The position numbers and the translations under genes are program-made. Below the pieces are notes generated by a model. The model ran no database searches, had not been told where the DNA came from, and was given only the letters and a program-made list of their open reading frames with translations. From NCBI GenBank assembly GCA_009760855.2, contig WPIO01000146.1, positions 870,001 through 934,000 on the forward strand: a DNA stretch of 64,000 nucleotides, given 5' to 3'. Of this stretch, positions 22,949 to 33,870 are shown in pieces. Position 1 is the stretch's first letter, and each line of letters starts with the position of its first letter. Source of the stretch: Cristatella mucedo (Eukaryota > Bryozoa > Phylactolaemata > Cristatellidae).

Positions 22949-25445
22949 GGTTTGACAAATTACCGAAATTCACCACAATCCACTGCCATCCAATCTAATC
23001 AGGCTTGCAACGACCAGACGGAAGTTGTGCCGAGCTCAAATTTTGGGCTGATATTGTAGTGATCGTTCGAATTAATCTGTTCACAAAATTTCATGTCGCT
23101 GGATTATCAAACTACTCTGCACGAACAATGCACCCAGAAAGTTTCGCACAAATCCGATCGCAAGTTCTTACGAAGCCCACTGAAATAAGATTGCAGTGGC
23201 CCTTGCCAATACCACGATCCACCGCAATCCACTGCATTCCACCATGCAACGAAAGAAATCCTGGTCTAAAAGCTTGTTTTTTGATTGCATGCAACAGCAC
23301 ACTCTGCGACGATTGCATTAACAAAGTTTCAATTGCATTGGCACATCCGTTCTCGTGCAATGCCCTGCAATCGACTGCAGTAGCCCGGGCCAAAACCACA
23401 ATCCACTTCAATCCACAAAATACACCTCATAACAAATTGAAATACATTGCACCGAGCTCCAGTTTTTATTGCACATTAACTGTCACCATGCTGTGCTCAC
23501 AACCACCTGAAACAAAATAATTTTCCAACCTCACAATGTGGCGACAGGTGGCCATCGCCGGAAATGACCTAGAAAACAACCACAATCCACTCTATTCCAC
23601 TGCAGGTCATCGTCTTGCCAAGCTCTAATTGACATTTCATATAGGACTACACTCAGTTTAAAGTACATTCACAAAGTTCCGCGTATTGTGAACACGGGTT
23701 CTCCTACAATTAATTGCAACCGACTGCAATTACCCGGTCCCATACCTCAATCCACCTCAATCCGTCGAAATCCGATGTAATCTGCTACACAGCTACAGAA
23801 CGCATACCCTAGAAGGACTATTAATGATTTCACGCTGCTCTACTCTTCAGTTATTGTGTACTTGCATAACTTCACTGTAATTGTCTCAGCCACTCTGCAG
23901 TAATGCACTGCCTTCGACTGCAAGTGCCCAGGCCAGTACATAAATGGACAGAGACCTGCCGAAAAACGAGGGGAATACCTACACTTTAAGCTTGAACAGT
24001 GATTGCACGTTGCTCTAATTTTTGGTGATTGTGTAATCCCACAATTTTACTCCAATTGCCTTGATAATTCGGCAGCAATGCTCTGCAATTGACTGCAATG
24101 GCCCTGGCCAATACCTCAATTTACAGCAATCTGATGCAAAATGCCATGAAATAGATTTTGCAATGCTTCAATTTTTAATGCATGTCACAAAGCACACTTA
24201 TTAAAGTCAATCACATCATTTTAATCAATTACGCTCGAAAATATCTGGCAATGCATGGCAATGTATGGCAACTGCTCCTCTCGAAGCAGCAATCCACCAC
24301 AATCCGTGGCAAGTTGACACTAAATTGTCTGCACGAAGTGCCTATTATCATCGCATTTCCAGTTTCTTTGTGCTAAAAGTATAATCGTAAGACTTTCGAG
24401 GTATTTCGCACGTTAATTGTGAATAATGCACTGCAATTGACAGCAATGGCAGGGACCAATACCGAAATCCGTGGCATATCGACGAGAAATCGGCTGCACC
24501 AAGTTCCAATTCTCATTCCGCGTAATATCTCACTGCATGCACACAAACTTTCAACCAACTTTGACCGTTCAATCTTGGGAAATGCATGGCAGCAGACGGC
24601 AATGGCCCGGGCACATACGGCAATCAATTATGGTCCATCACAAATTACCGAAGAGTGACTGGGCCATGATCAAATATATCTCACCTGTCACAGCCCACTG
24701 TGTTGAAAGTGCAATCAAATATTTTCAACAAATCGGGCTCGTGCAATCGCGAGGAATGAACGGCAATTAACAGTGATGTTCTGGGCCAATACCCCAATTC
24801 CCGGCTAATTGAAGAGAAATTGGCAATGTGGAAGCCTCAATAGTCAATATATATAACATCCCACTGCACATCTAAAGTAAAACCGTGGAATTTTCAAGAG
24901 GCTTTGTTTTGTTAACTGTCAGCAATGCGTGGCAATCAGCAGCAATGGTAAATGACGATAGCAAACCCGTGGAAAATTGACGAGATTTGCTGCAATAAAC
25001 TGCAACTCTCATTCTAGGTAACATGTGCCTGTGTGGGTGCATAATTTTCACACGTTGGGAGAGCTCAATTGGCGGCAATGTACGGCAATCGACGGCAATG
25101 GCTCGGTCTCTGCAACAATCTGGTTGAAATGTGCTGGAAATCAGCTGTTTGAATTTGTAATTATCCTACTACATAACGCTCACTTTGGGTGCACACGCTG
25201 TCCTTTTTCGCGTTCAACCTTCGGGCAATCCATGGCAAGCGACGGCAATTGCCCGAGACAATACAGCAATCTATGATTGTCTGTTACAATTACAAACAAA
25301 GCTGGTGGGAGAAGATCGCGTCTTTCTTTTGTAACAGTGTGCAGTAATAAAAGTGCAACAGTGTCCTATCAATCAATCTTGAACGTGCATGCAAGGGCAA
25401 TGTGATGCAATCGATGTCGACGGCCTGGAAAAACACGGAAATCTA
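22949..25445 (+). repeat. Left arm: tandem array of ~170-bp units
   Basis: A core (GCAATCGACTGCAATGGCCC then GGGCCAATACC and CAATCCACCGCAATCC, variably mutated) recurs near 23210, 23375, 23555, 23720, 23905, 24080, 24255, 24435, 24590, 24760, 24930, 25085, 25235 and 25400, with a further unpaired copy near 25575. Between cores the units share pieces like TTTTTATTGCA and ACAAAGTTTCAATTGC. Unit-to-unit identity is modest. Arm-to-arm identity at equivalent positions is clearly higher. Confidence 0.8.
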
Positions 25446-25664
25446 TATAGTTTCGTTAAAACTAGACTAGACGCTGCGGTGTGACTCTCCCGTTTCGATT
25501 TCTCGTTCGTGTATACTCTATTTTTGCTGCATCTAGGAAATCTCAGTGATAATGCGAGCTCTCAGTCACTGTATTGCAATTAAAGGCAAAGGCCTATGTC
25601 AATACAGCAATCTTCTGCAATCTGCCACAAATCGACTGCACCTAGGCTGTGCCTAAAGTCCACA

Positions 25665-25709
25665 TTAGGTATTACATCGAGCTTTTTTAAAGCGCTATGT
25701 GATACCTAA
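25665..25709 (+). other. 45-nt hairpin at the foldback apex
   Basis: TTAGGTATTACATCGAGCTT...AAGCGCTATGTGATACCTAA: two 21-nt arms matching at 18 positions around a TTT loop. It lies in the unpaired central part of the foldback element, just before the SINE-A. It could be a terminal-repeat remnant of a small transposon or a local structure. Function unknown. Confidence 0.6.
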
Positions 25710-25727
25710 AGTACTATGCTTAATGTA

Positions 25728-25856
25728 AAGCTGTTTAGGTGCTCGCCCCGACCAAGGTGGGACTGAGGTCGTGGGCTCGAGCTACGAGGCATATTTGAAG
25801 ACGAAGCTCCTGAATAAAGATTAAGTTCTTTTGGGGCGCTATATAAATTATTTATA
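25728..25856 (+). mobile_element. SINE-A copy in the foldback loop
   Basis: GTTTAGGTGCTCGCCCCGAC, GGTCGTGGGCTCGAGC (B-box region), GCTCCTGAATAAAGATTAAG, TTCTTTTGGGGCGCTATATA and an AT-rich tail. The A-box end is truncated or mutated. It lies between the two arms, so it either inserted into the loop or was part of the ancestral element. Confidence 0.85.
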
Positions 25857-26084
25857 TATATAAATTAATGTCTACCATTTTTAATTTAACGTCACTAGAG
25901 CTATTCGAGCCTGAGGCTTAACTAATTAATGTAGTGTCACGCCTTACCACTGATGTTTTAGCACTAACCCATACTATAATGCACCACAAATGGCCGCCGA
26001 GGGCCAGTGACATGTTTTTCTGCTAACCTCAAGGTCTCTCACTTAGTGGGATCGCTTGACCTATACCCCAGGTCTCATGACTTG

Positions 26085-28866
26085 AGTTGAGTGTGTACAC
26101 TTACAACTCATAGATTTCCGTATTTTCCCACGTCGTTGCCTTTGATTTCCATGCATTGCCCTAGCATGTATGTTCAAGATTGGTTGGTAGCACTCAGTTG
26201 CACTTGTAATACCGAACTCTGTTACCCAAGAAAAATGCGATCTTCTCCCACCAGCTTTCTTTGTAATTGTAACAGACAATCATAGATTGCTTTAGTGTCT
26301 TGGGCAATTACCGTCGATTGCGTTTGATTGCCTAAGGTTGAACTCTAAAAATGACAGCATGTACGCCCACAGTACGGGTTTCGTAGTAGGATAATTACAA
26401 ATTCAAACACCCAGTTTCCAACAAGTTTGAACCTGATTGCTGCAGAGACCGAGCCATTGCCGTCGATTGCCGTGAATTGCTCTCGATTGTGCTTTTATCG
26501 ATTGCATAACAGGATGTGGCTGCACTTTTAATGCAGGGTAGTGCAATACGCAAGAAAGTTGGAGCTTCTCTCAGCAACTTACGTTTGTAACTGTCCGTTA
26601 TGGATTGGCGTATTTTCCCGGGCCATTGCCGTCGATTGCCGTGGGTTGCTGTCGAATGAACGGACACAGGAACGTGTTGAGTGGAATTAGAGTCGCAGTT
26701 TAATGCAGCCAATCTTGTGAATTTTCCACGGATCTCGCTATCGGCCCCTAATATTGCTGTTGATTGCCGCGCATTGCTGACAGTTAACAAACAAAGCATC
26801 ATGAAAATTCCACGGTTTTACTTTGGACGCAGGGATATGTTATATGTAATGACAATTGAGGCTTTCGCCCTGCCTATTTCTCTTCAATTTACCGAGACTT
26901 GGGGTATTGGCCCAGAACATCACTGTCGATTGCCGTTCATTCCTCGCGATTATGCGTTTGGTTATATCGATTGGATAGTACTTTCAACACAGTGGGCTGT
27001 AACAGGAAAGATATACTTGACCTTAGCCCGGACACTTTCCAGTAATTTGCAATGGACTGTAACGGATTGCCGTATTTGCCCAGGCCATTGCCGTCTGTTG
27101 CCATGCATTTCCCAAATTGAAAGGCCAGAGCTGGTTGAAACTATAAGTCCTTGTGAAATGTTATGTGGAATGAGAATTGGAGCTTGGTGCAGCTGAGTAC
27201 TCGTCGATATGCCACGGATTTTGGTATTAGTCCCTGCCATTGCTGTCAATTCCAGTGCATCGTTGATAATTAACATACAAAATACCTCGAAAGTCTTACG
27301 ATTTCACTTTTAGCACAAAGAAATGTAAAATGCGATGAAAATCGGCACTTCGTGCAGCAAAATGAATGTCAACTTGCCACGGATGGTAGTGGATGGCTGC
27401 ATCGAGCGGAGCCGTTGCCGTACATTGCCATGCATTACCCGAGATTTACGAGTGCAATTGCTAAATATGTTGTGGTTGACTTTCATAAGTGTATGCTTTG
27501 TAACATGCATTAAAAATTGAAGCATTGCAAAATTGATTTCAGGGCATTTTGCATCAGATTGCTGTAAATTGAGGTATTGGCCAGGGCCATTGCAGTCAAT
27601 TGCATTACTGCATTAAGTGCATTGCTGCCAAATGTTTGAGGTGATTGGAGTAGAATTTTGGGATTACACAATCACCAAAGATTAGAACAACGTGCAATCA
27701 CTATTAGAGCTTAAAGTGTAGGTATTCTGGTCGTTTTTCGGCGGGTTGCCATACATTGATGTACTGGCCTCTCGCAGTTGCAATCGATTGCAGTGCATTG
27801 CTACAGAATGGCCAAGACAATTACAGAGCCGTTATGGCACACTAGGTAATGGGGTTGCTTTCACGACCTCGTTCCCGAGGTCGTGGGTTCGATTCCTGGG
27901 GTGGGCGATCCTTTATCACCATTGCAAGCTGTGGTGATAGCCGTAAAGGCTCTTCTGTCGCTATACAAAAAGAGGCTGTTTAATCAGCTAGCATTTATTT
28001 ATTTATTAGTTATGCCAGTGCAAAATAACAGAAGATTAGAGCAGAGTGAAATCATTAATAGACCTTCTATGGTAGGAGTTATGGTCGCAGTGTAGCAGAT
28101 TGCAACTTATATCGGTAGATTGAGGTGGATTGAGGTATGGGACCAGGTGGTTGCAGTCGATTGCAATTGCTTGCATGAGGACGTGTATTCACAACGGAGT
28201 GAAATTTTTTGGATGCACTTTGAACTGAATCTATTCTCATATGCAATGTCAATTAGAGCTTCAAGGCGGCGATTAGAAGATGATTTGCAGTGGAATAGAA
28301 TGAACGGTGGTAGTGATAGTTTCCAGGTCATTTCAGACGATTGCCGCCCATTGCTACAGTGTGAGGTTGAAAATATTTTTTTGATTTTATATGGCTGTGC
28401 ACCCGGCACGGTGCACTTTAATATGCAATAAAAACTTTAGCTCGGTGAAATGTATTCCGATTTTTAATACTTTGGATTTTGTAGATTGAAATGTATTGTG
28501 GTTTCGGCCAGGGCAACTGCAGTCAATTGCAGTGCATTGCACGAGAACGGCAGTGCCAATGATATCGAAACCTCGTTCATGCAATCGTCGGTGAGTTTGC
28601 TGTAGCATGCAATAAAAAAAGGAACTTTTCGACCAGTATTTCTTTCGTTGCCTGGTGGAATTCTGTGGCTTGCAATGGATTGAGGTTATATTGTTGTACA
28701 GGCGTCCTAAGTCAAAACTCATTTGCTTATTTGTGTGTGCATGCAGCTATTCGATCGCGTACTACAATATCAGTGCAAAATTTGAGCTCGGCAAGGCTTA
28801 CGTCTGGTCGTTGCTAGCCTAATTAGAGTGGATGTGCAGTGGATTGTGGTAATTCATCGAACCTTG
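26085..28866 (-). repeat. Right arm of the foldback element
   Basis: Carries the same units as the left arm in reverse order and orientation, recognisable by ATTGCCGTCGATTGCCGT and GGCCATTGCAGTCAATTGC cores about every 170 bp. It is slightly longer than the left arm because of a SINE-B insertion (27831-28008), while the left arm has ~100 bp near 23100-23200 not matched here. No convincing ORF runs through it. Confidence 0.8.
27831..28008 (+). mobile_element. SINE-B copy inserted in the right arm
   Basis: TGGCACACTAGGTAATGGGG (A box), a CACGACCTC/GAGGTCGTG self-complementary segment, a perfect B box GGTTCGATTCC at 27886-27896, CACCATTGCAAGCTGTGGTG, GGCTCTTCTGTCGCTATAC and an ATTTATTTATTTATTA tail. 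GTTATG at 27831-27836 recurs at 28009-28014 as a likely short target duplication. The left arm lacks it at the equivalent site, so it inserted after the arms formed. Confidence 0.9.
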
Positions 28867-28965
28867 TGTAGAGGCTAAAACTAGTGCAGCATTTCAGCCA
28901 GGTAGTAAGGGCAGAGCCATGACAGGCTTTGGGGGTCACAGTAAGAGCTAGGCAATATAATAATT
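28867..28965 (-). mobile_element. Continuation of the split LINE-B
   Basis: GCTAAAACTAGTGCAGCATT, CAGCCAGGTAGTAAGGGCAG and ATGACAGGCTTTGGGGGTCA match 30490-30570 of the neighbouring minus-strand LINE-B, resuming where the copy at 22505-22948 stops. Confidence 0.75.
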
Positions 28966-28972
28966 GACATAC

Positions 28973-28975
<3 letters not shown>

Positions 28976-29016
<41 letters not shown>
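28976..29016. repeat. (TA)n microsatellite
   Basis: About 20 uninterrupted TA units. The frames around it are repeat artefacts. Confidence 0.97.
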
Positions 29017-29019
<3 letters not shown>

Positions 29020-29701
29020 CAACTATGGAGTGCATGAAAAGAGTTATATATCCTTCCAGGCATTGCTAAGGCTGTACAGGAAGCATGACTATGGCTATTT
29101 ATAATTTTCCCACTGGCTACATGCATAGTTAACAAGGCAGCTATCAGGTTAGCCGGTAAATAAGCCCTTAACTTATATGGTTAAACTATAGTGCCTAGAG
29201 AAACCTGTGGAGGGAATCTAGTCAAGGAAAGCCCAGGTAGCTAGCTCATTAGTCGACTATGATTGGTGAATGGGGTAATCTGACTGGCAGATTCACTCAG
29301 TTTAGAATGAAGCAACCGGCAGATGACTCGGTCAGGATGAGAAGTGCATAACAGTCCACATTAACAGAGGCACTAGGCTGGTAGGCAGGTGCAGGAATGG
29401 CATCAAGCACGGTTTGAAGCAAATGAGCAAATAAATAAACCTAAAAATGGATGCCGAGAGTTGGGTCCAAGAGAGTTACCACTGCTCACGAGTTCATGAG
29501 TTCAGATGGAAGGAAACACAAGACAGATCGCCAGTAGAGCTCGGTGCTGCAGCATGGAAACGGCCAAGGGCTACATTGCCCAGAGCTACTTAGAGCTCCC
29601 CAACACCCTCTTATGAGGGTGTGTCGTTCATTTTTAGGCTAGAGAGCATCAAGCAAAACAGCCAAGGAAATGTTGTAGGTTCAGAAGCCTAACGAACAGA
29701 T
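29017..29701. other. No recognisable feature
   Basis: No exon, RNA gene or repeat family recognised. Confidence 0.4.
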
Positions 29702-29911
29702 TAATAATAATAATAATATTGCACTTGATAAAGCCCCCTCAGAGAAATCAATCTCTTTCTAGGCGCTTTACATTTGCTGCAAAGGGAAATGCAATTGAAT
29801 TGTGAGTAAAGTCATGCTTGATAAAGAAACAAAATGAATAACATGGTTAGGGGTGACATGCACAGGGTCAGCATGCAATGTGGCTAGTGGCAGCATGCAC
29901 AGTGTCAGATT
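29702..29911 (-). mobile_element. LINE-A 3' end
   Basis: AATAATAATAATATTGCACT, AAAGCCCCCTCAGAGAAATC, CTCTTTCTAGGCGCTTTACA, then ACATGGTTAGGGGTGACATG and CAGCATGCACAGTGTCAG. It is well preserved over its last ~210 bp and stops abruptly. Confidence 0.9.
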
Positions 29912-30089
29912 AAGCCGAAGAGAGAAGACCGCAATCTACCAATCCGAAAGACATCAAATGATCAGAGAGCAGTGTCTTACCTGTGGCTTCTAGTTCATGT
30001 TTTGGCCATTTCGCAGTCCTTCAATGTCAGTATGCCAGTGATCTTCTGAATGATGGCCCAACTATGACTGATGCTTGTGCTGTTGTCTA

Positions 30090-30645
30090 TGTAATGTGAT
30101 GTAATGTATCTCCTTCTGTAACCCCATAAAGTCATAAAGACCATGTTAGTATTACACAGGAGAGTTTTGCATAGCCCACTCACAGCCTAAGCGGCTTTCG
30201 GTACGCATTTGGTACCTAACAGCCTTCGTCTCACACAACAAAGAGAGACTGGGAAGCATAGCAAAGTCAGGAGAGCAGTTGAGGTAGTGAGTAGCATGGA
30301 AGTAGCAGCTCAGGACCCCTGAAAAGGATGAGCCATAGTCGGCAGTAGGAGAGTAGTTGTCGTTGCATAAGAATTTTGGTAGCGAGTTCCACAGTATAGG
30401 ACCTGCAGAGCTAAAGCTTCTGTCACCAACTGTCTTTAAGCAGAGAAATGGGACAGCTACTTTACTGTCCGCACAGAACCTCAGGGCACGAATAGGCTGA
30501 AACTGATGCAGCAGTTTAGCTAGGTACGAAGGAGCCAAGCCGTGGCGGGCCTTGTGGGTCAGCGTAAGAACTTTGCTCTGTATGCTTTGCTGAACCTGCA
30601 ACAATCCTAGCTCTTTCATCAAAGGAGCTGCAGTAAAAACGTTTA
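30090..30645 (-). mobile_element. LINE-B 3' part
   Basis: Minus-strand translation gives MMKELGLLQVQQSIQSKVLT, THKARHGLAPSYLAKLLHQF, LRFCADSKVAVPFLCLKTVG, then SLPKFLCNDNYSPTADYGSS, an uninterrupted C-terminal frame (30152-30622). The tail GTAATGTATCTCCTTCTGTA lies at the low end. This is one of the better-preserved LINE-B ends. Confidence 0.9.
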
Positions 30646-30689
30646 TGGCTAGGTCCTTTGATAATTTTGTAATTCTTAAATTTATAACA

Positions 30690-30892
30690 CATTTTTATAG
30701 CACCACCTGAGACCTCAATCTCTGTTTATGCACTTCACATTTCCTCTGAAGGAAGAATAATTGAACTGTTAGGAGTAGCATGCTAAATGGCAATAAGGGT
30801 AACTTGGTTTGAGGTGTTACAGGCAGGGTCAGCATGTTGATATGGTTAGTGGCTGGCAGCATGGAGCTTCAGCACATGTAAGCAATCATGGA
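30690..30892 (-). mobile_element. LINE-A 3' tail, degraded
   Basis: ATAGCACCACCTGAGACCTC, AATCTCTGTTTATGCACTTC, then GTAGCATGCTAAATGGCAA and GGGTCAGCATGTTGATATG: UTR and hairpin region read in reverse. The next LINE-A follows immediately. Confidence 0.75.
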
Positions 30893-30894
30893 AG

Positions 30895-32075
30895 AATAAT
30901 AATAATAATAATATTAGCAATACACTTGATAAAGCACTCCCGGAGAACATTATCTCTTTCTAGGTGCTTTACATTGTTGGCCTAGGAAGCATTAATCGAA
31001 AAGAACCACTAAATTCCACAATAGCTCTATGCATTTTAGCTTCTTTTAAATGTGGTCAATTCAGGGATATCTAGATGCAAGTCAGGAGAGAGGTCTTGGC
31101 TGTATGAGCATACCAAAAAATACACGGTTTCCACAAGATTTTAAGTGCATGCAAGGAATAGGTAAGCGATTACATTCCGAAAAGCAAGGGGTACAGTGTT
31201 CAGTCTAGTGGGGAGTAGATGTGATAGGTAGGGTGAAGCTAAAGAATGAAGGAACCTGTAAGTGAGTTACAAAATCTTGAAATCTAAGCATTGCTTGACT
31301 GGGAGCAGGTCAGCTAGAGTGGTGTGATGAAGCAGCTGCGAGGCTCTCGGCAATGAAGCCCACTGCAAAGTTTGGCACCAGCTGTAAGTATCTGATTTCA
31401 CAGGCCGAAAGGCCAGCACACATTAAGTCACAGATTTCGAGGCAGGATTTTACCAATGCATGGACTAATTTAAACTAGCTATCACTGTCTAAACAAGCTC
31501 AACTTTTAGCACAAACATGTAGCTAAAAGTAGGCTGACTTGACTGGGGAGCTGATGTGGTTGTATAATGAAGGTCAATTTGGAATAAGAAGCCTACATTT
31601 TGCATAGATTCAACAGGCGATGTGCTGGTAGAGCCGATTGTGAGCGTTATTTTTGCCGTTTCTGAATCACAATTGGCTTACGTGTAATAGTGGATAGGTT
31701 TTATTGTCGTTCAATTTAAGACCGCTTGTAGCCATTCAAGTGCTGCTTGCATCAATACATGCAGCAAGGCTGTTGAGAGAATCTGAAGTGCAGGAAGGCT
31801 GGGAGGGCTAAAAGCTAAGGTACACCTGTATGTCATCTGCATAGAACTGAAAGCATACATTGATCTTGACAATTACATAGGAGAGAGGGAAAGCAGAAAC
31901 CGTGACAATAACTGGACCGACCACGAGGCTCCGAGGCGCCCTGTACTTAAGTGGCTCCTCGAACGATCTCCGTTTGTTCACATCAACACTCTGAAGTCTC
32001 CCACCTAATAAACATAAAGATGGTCGCGTTCTTGGGAGGTCAGGCAACCCCAGCCCCTGACTCACACTGTCTAAG
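30895..32075 (-). mobile_element. LINE-A, 3' half with RT active-site motif
   Basis: The (ATT)n tail at 30895 and hairpin region lead on the minus strand through the C-terminal blocks to a readable RT segment (31808-32065): LRSLVVGPVI (in place of GVPQGSVLGP), NVCFQFYADDIQVYLSF with the catalytic YADD intact. Frameshifts elsewhere make it non-functional. 5'-truncated near 32075. Confidence 0.85.
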
Positions 32076-32949
32076 CTTTCGACCTGGTGAGTGACCTGAA
32101 GTAAACCATTACTATGCTCCCAAGACGACTTGGTAGCTGGTAAGCTGGGGGGGGGGGCAGTTATTGGGCCACAGGCGACCTCTCTGCACCAAGAAGATTA
32201 CCTAGCTGAAAACACAAGATCAAGCCACCCGGAAATTGAAGATGCCTTGAATTTTGCGGCAAAATTTGAAAGCTGCTTGTTGCCGATATCATAGAAGCGC
32301 TTTGTGCTAGGTGTTGGTGTAAACCTTACGCAGAGCAGAGCCTCTTAACGTGGAAGAATCAATATCCGGAGGTTACTGATAACCGCCAATCGTACAATCA
32401 AATGGGCTTTAACAACGTGCAAAACACTTTGGCAGAGTAAAGGGCACATCAAAGAATGTGAGGCAGATATCGGGAAGCGGCAGAGCAGAAATGCTGCACC
32501 AAACGTGCAAGCAGGGGCATAGCAGTGTAGCAATTAGGTATGTAACAGTCATAGCCAGCATGCTAAAGCAGTCGGTAGGAGTTCATTCAAAATACACCAT
32601 CGAGGCTTGGGCGAACAAACGGATTTGTATGGTAGGAGATATTTCTTTCTTGTGTGGTACATTTACCTAGTAGTGGCAATTAATAACTACTTCAAATGTT
32701 AATCTTCCGACATCTCGACTCGAGTAGAGCTTGTGGCTACACTCCAATATGGCCTCACTCTCAGCCTATTCAGGGTACTCCAAGCCTGATCGGATGCAGT
32801 GAAATCACCCTAAAGAGAGAAAGCCCCGATAGCCCAAACCAAAGTTTGTCTGTGAATATTCTGCCTCAAAGTACAATAAACCCCTAGTAATACTGCACGT
32901 ACTGATTGGCCGCGTTTTAATGAAAGCTGCTCTAACCCGGTTCTTATTC
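32076..32949. other. No recognisable feature
   Basis: Holds a G(10) run near 32148 and short frames only. No exon or repeat family recognised. Confidence 0.4.
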
Positions 32950-33870
32950 ACATATACCATAGATCGATGACCACTGGTGGCAAAGACACAATGGTCAGGT
33001 GTTTAGGTGTCCGTGTGTCTAGGTGTCATATTCCAAAGCGACCTCTCGTTAAACGACCATATCAGCTCCACAGTCAAATCTGCCTATTTTCAGCTTCATA
33101 ACATTGCAAAAATTCGGGCTTGCTTAGTTAAGGATACCACGTCCAAGTTAGTCCATGCATTCGTGACATCCTGTCTCGACTTCTGCAACTCACTGCTTAC
33201 TGGCCTACTGGCATGTGCGATCAGGCGATTGCAGCTGGTGCAAAACTCTACTGCTAGGCTTGTCTGTCGTGAGCTTCGCAGTTGCCACATTACACCACTT
33301 CTCGCCGACCTGCACTGGCTACCAGTCAAGCAACGGATTGACTTCAAGGTTTTGTCGCTCACTTTTAGGTTCCTTCATTCTATGGCTCCAGCCTATCTGT
33401 CAGATATACTACCCCATCAGGCCAAGCATCGTGCCAATTGCTTTTCGGAATCTAACAGTCTACAAATACCTCGCGCAAACCTCAAATCTTTTGGAGACTG
33501 TGCATTTAGTTCGCATGCTCCCAATTCGTAGACCTCCCTCCAGACCTGCATCAGAACATCCACTGACCTGACCACATTTAAAAAGAACCTAAAAACACAC
33601 CTATTTAGGACAGCATTTAGTGGGTCCCTATGATTCGTCCTTCACGTGCTTATGCATGCTGACACTGTGGATGCTGCCACTAACCACATTTGCATGCTGA
33701 CCCTGTGCATGTCACCCCTAACCATGTTATTCATTTTGTTCGTTTATCAAGCAGGATATTACTGGCCATTCAATTGCATTTTCCTTTGCAGCAAATGTAA
33801 AGCGCCTAGAAAGAAATTGAGTTCTCTGAGGGCCACTATCTCAAGTGCATTATTATTCTTATTGTCGAAC
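32950..33870 (+). mobile_element. LINE-A, best-preserved C-terminal region plus complete 3' end
   Basis: An uninterrupted 174-codon frame (33007-33531) reads LGVIFQSDLSLNDHISSTVK, FVTSCLDFCNSLLTGL, LQLVQNSTARLVCRELRSCH, LADLHWLPVKQRIDFKVLSL, then LHSMAPAYLSDILPHQAKH. This is the conserved C-terminal part of CR1/L2-superfamily ORF2 proteins. The 3' UTR follows, then GTAAAGCGCCTAGAAAGAAA, GAGTTCTCTGAGGG and ATTATTATTCTTATTG. It serves here as the family reference. Confidence 0.93.

Larger units (their letters stand above)
22949..28866. mobile_element. 5.9-kb foldback element (giant imperfect inverted repeat)
   Basis: The left arm (about 22949-25445) and right arm (about 26085-28866) are reverse complements over nearly their full length. 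Anchors include 22970-23030 with 28790-28855, 23500-23790 with 28085-28390, and 25140-25445 with 26085-26400. Each arm is itself a series of related 150-180 bp units. The termini read GGTTTGACAAATTACC (left) and, on the minus strand, CAAGGTTCGATGAATTACC (right). The flanks are two halves of one LINE-B fragment, with TGCAGAGG (22941-22948) and TGTAGAGG (28867-28874) as a candidate 8-bp target duplication. No transposase is present. The architecture (long inverted arms made of internal tandem repeats) is known from foldback transposons such as Drosophila FB and sea-urchin TU elements. Assignment to any family is inference. Confidence 0.8.

Noticed and set aside
22949-25640. CRISPR-like array
   Set aside because: Units are ~170 bp, diverged, without uniform spacers, and the context is eukaryotic.
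22835-28722. Many 60-170 codon frames across the foldback
   Set aside because: They occur on both strands at equivalent positions of the inverted arms, share no domain, and reflect the low stop density of the repeated core.
29940-30005. Host exon ending at a GTAAGA donor on the minus strand (about 29980)
   Set aside because: All three minus frames reach stops within about 20 codons upstream of the donor, and no acceptor fits.
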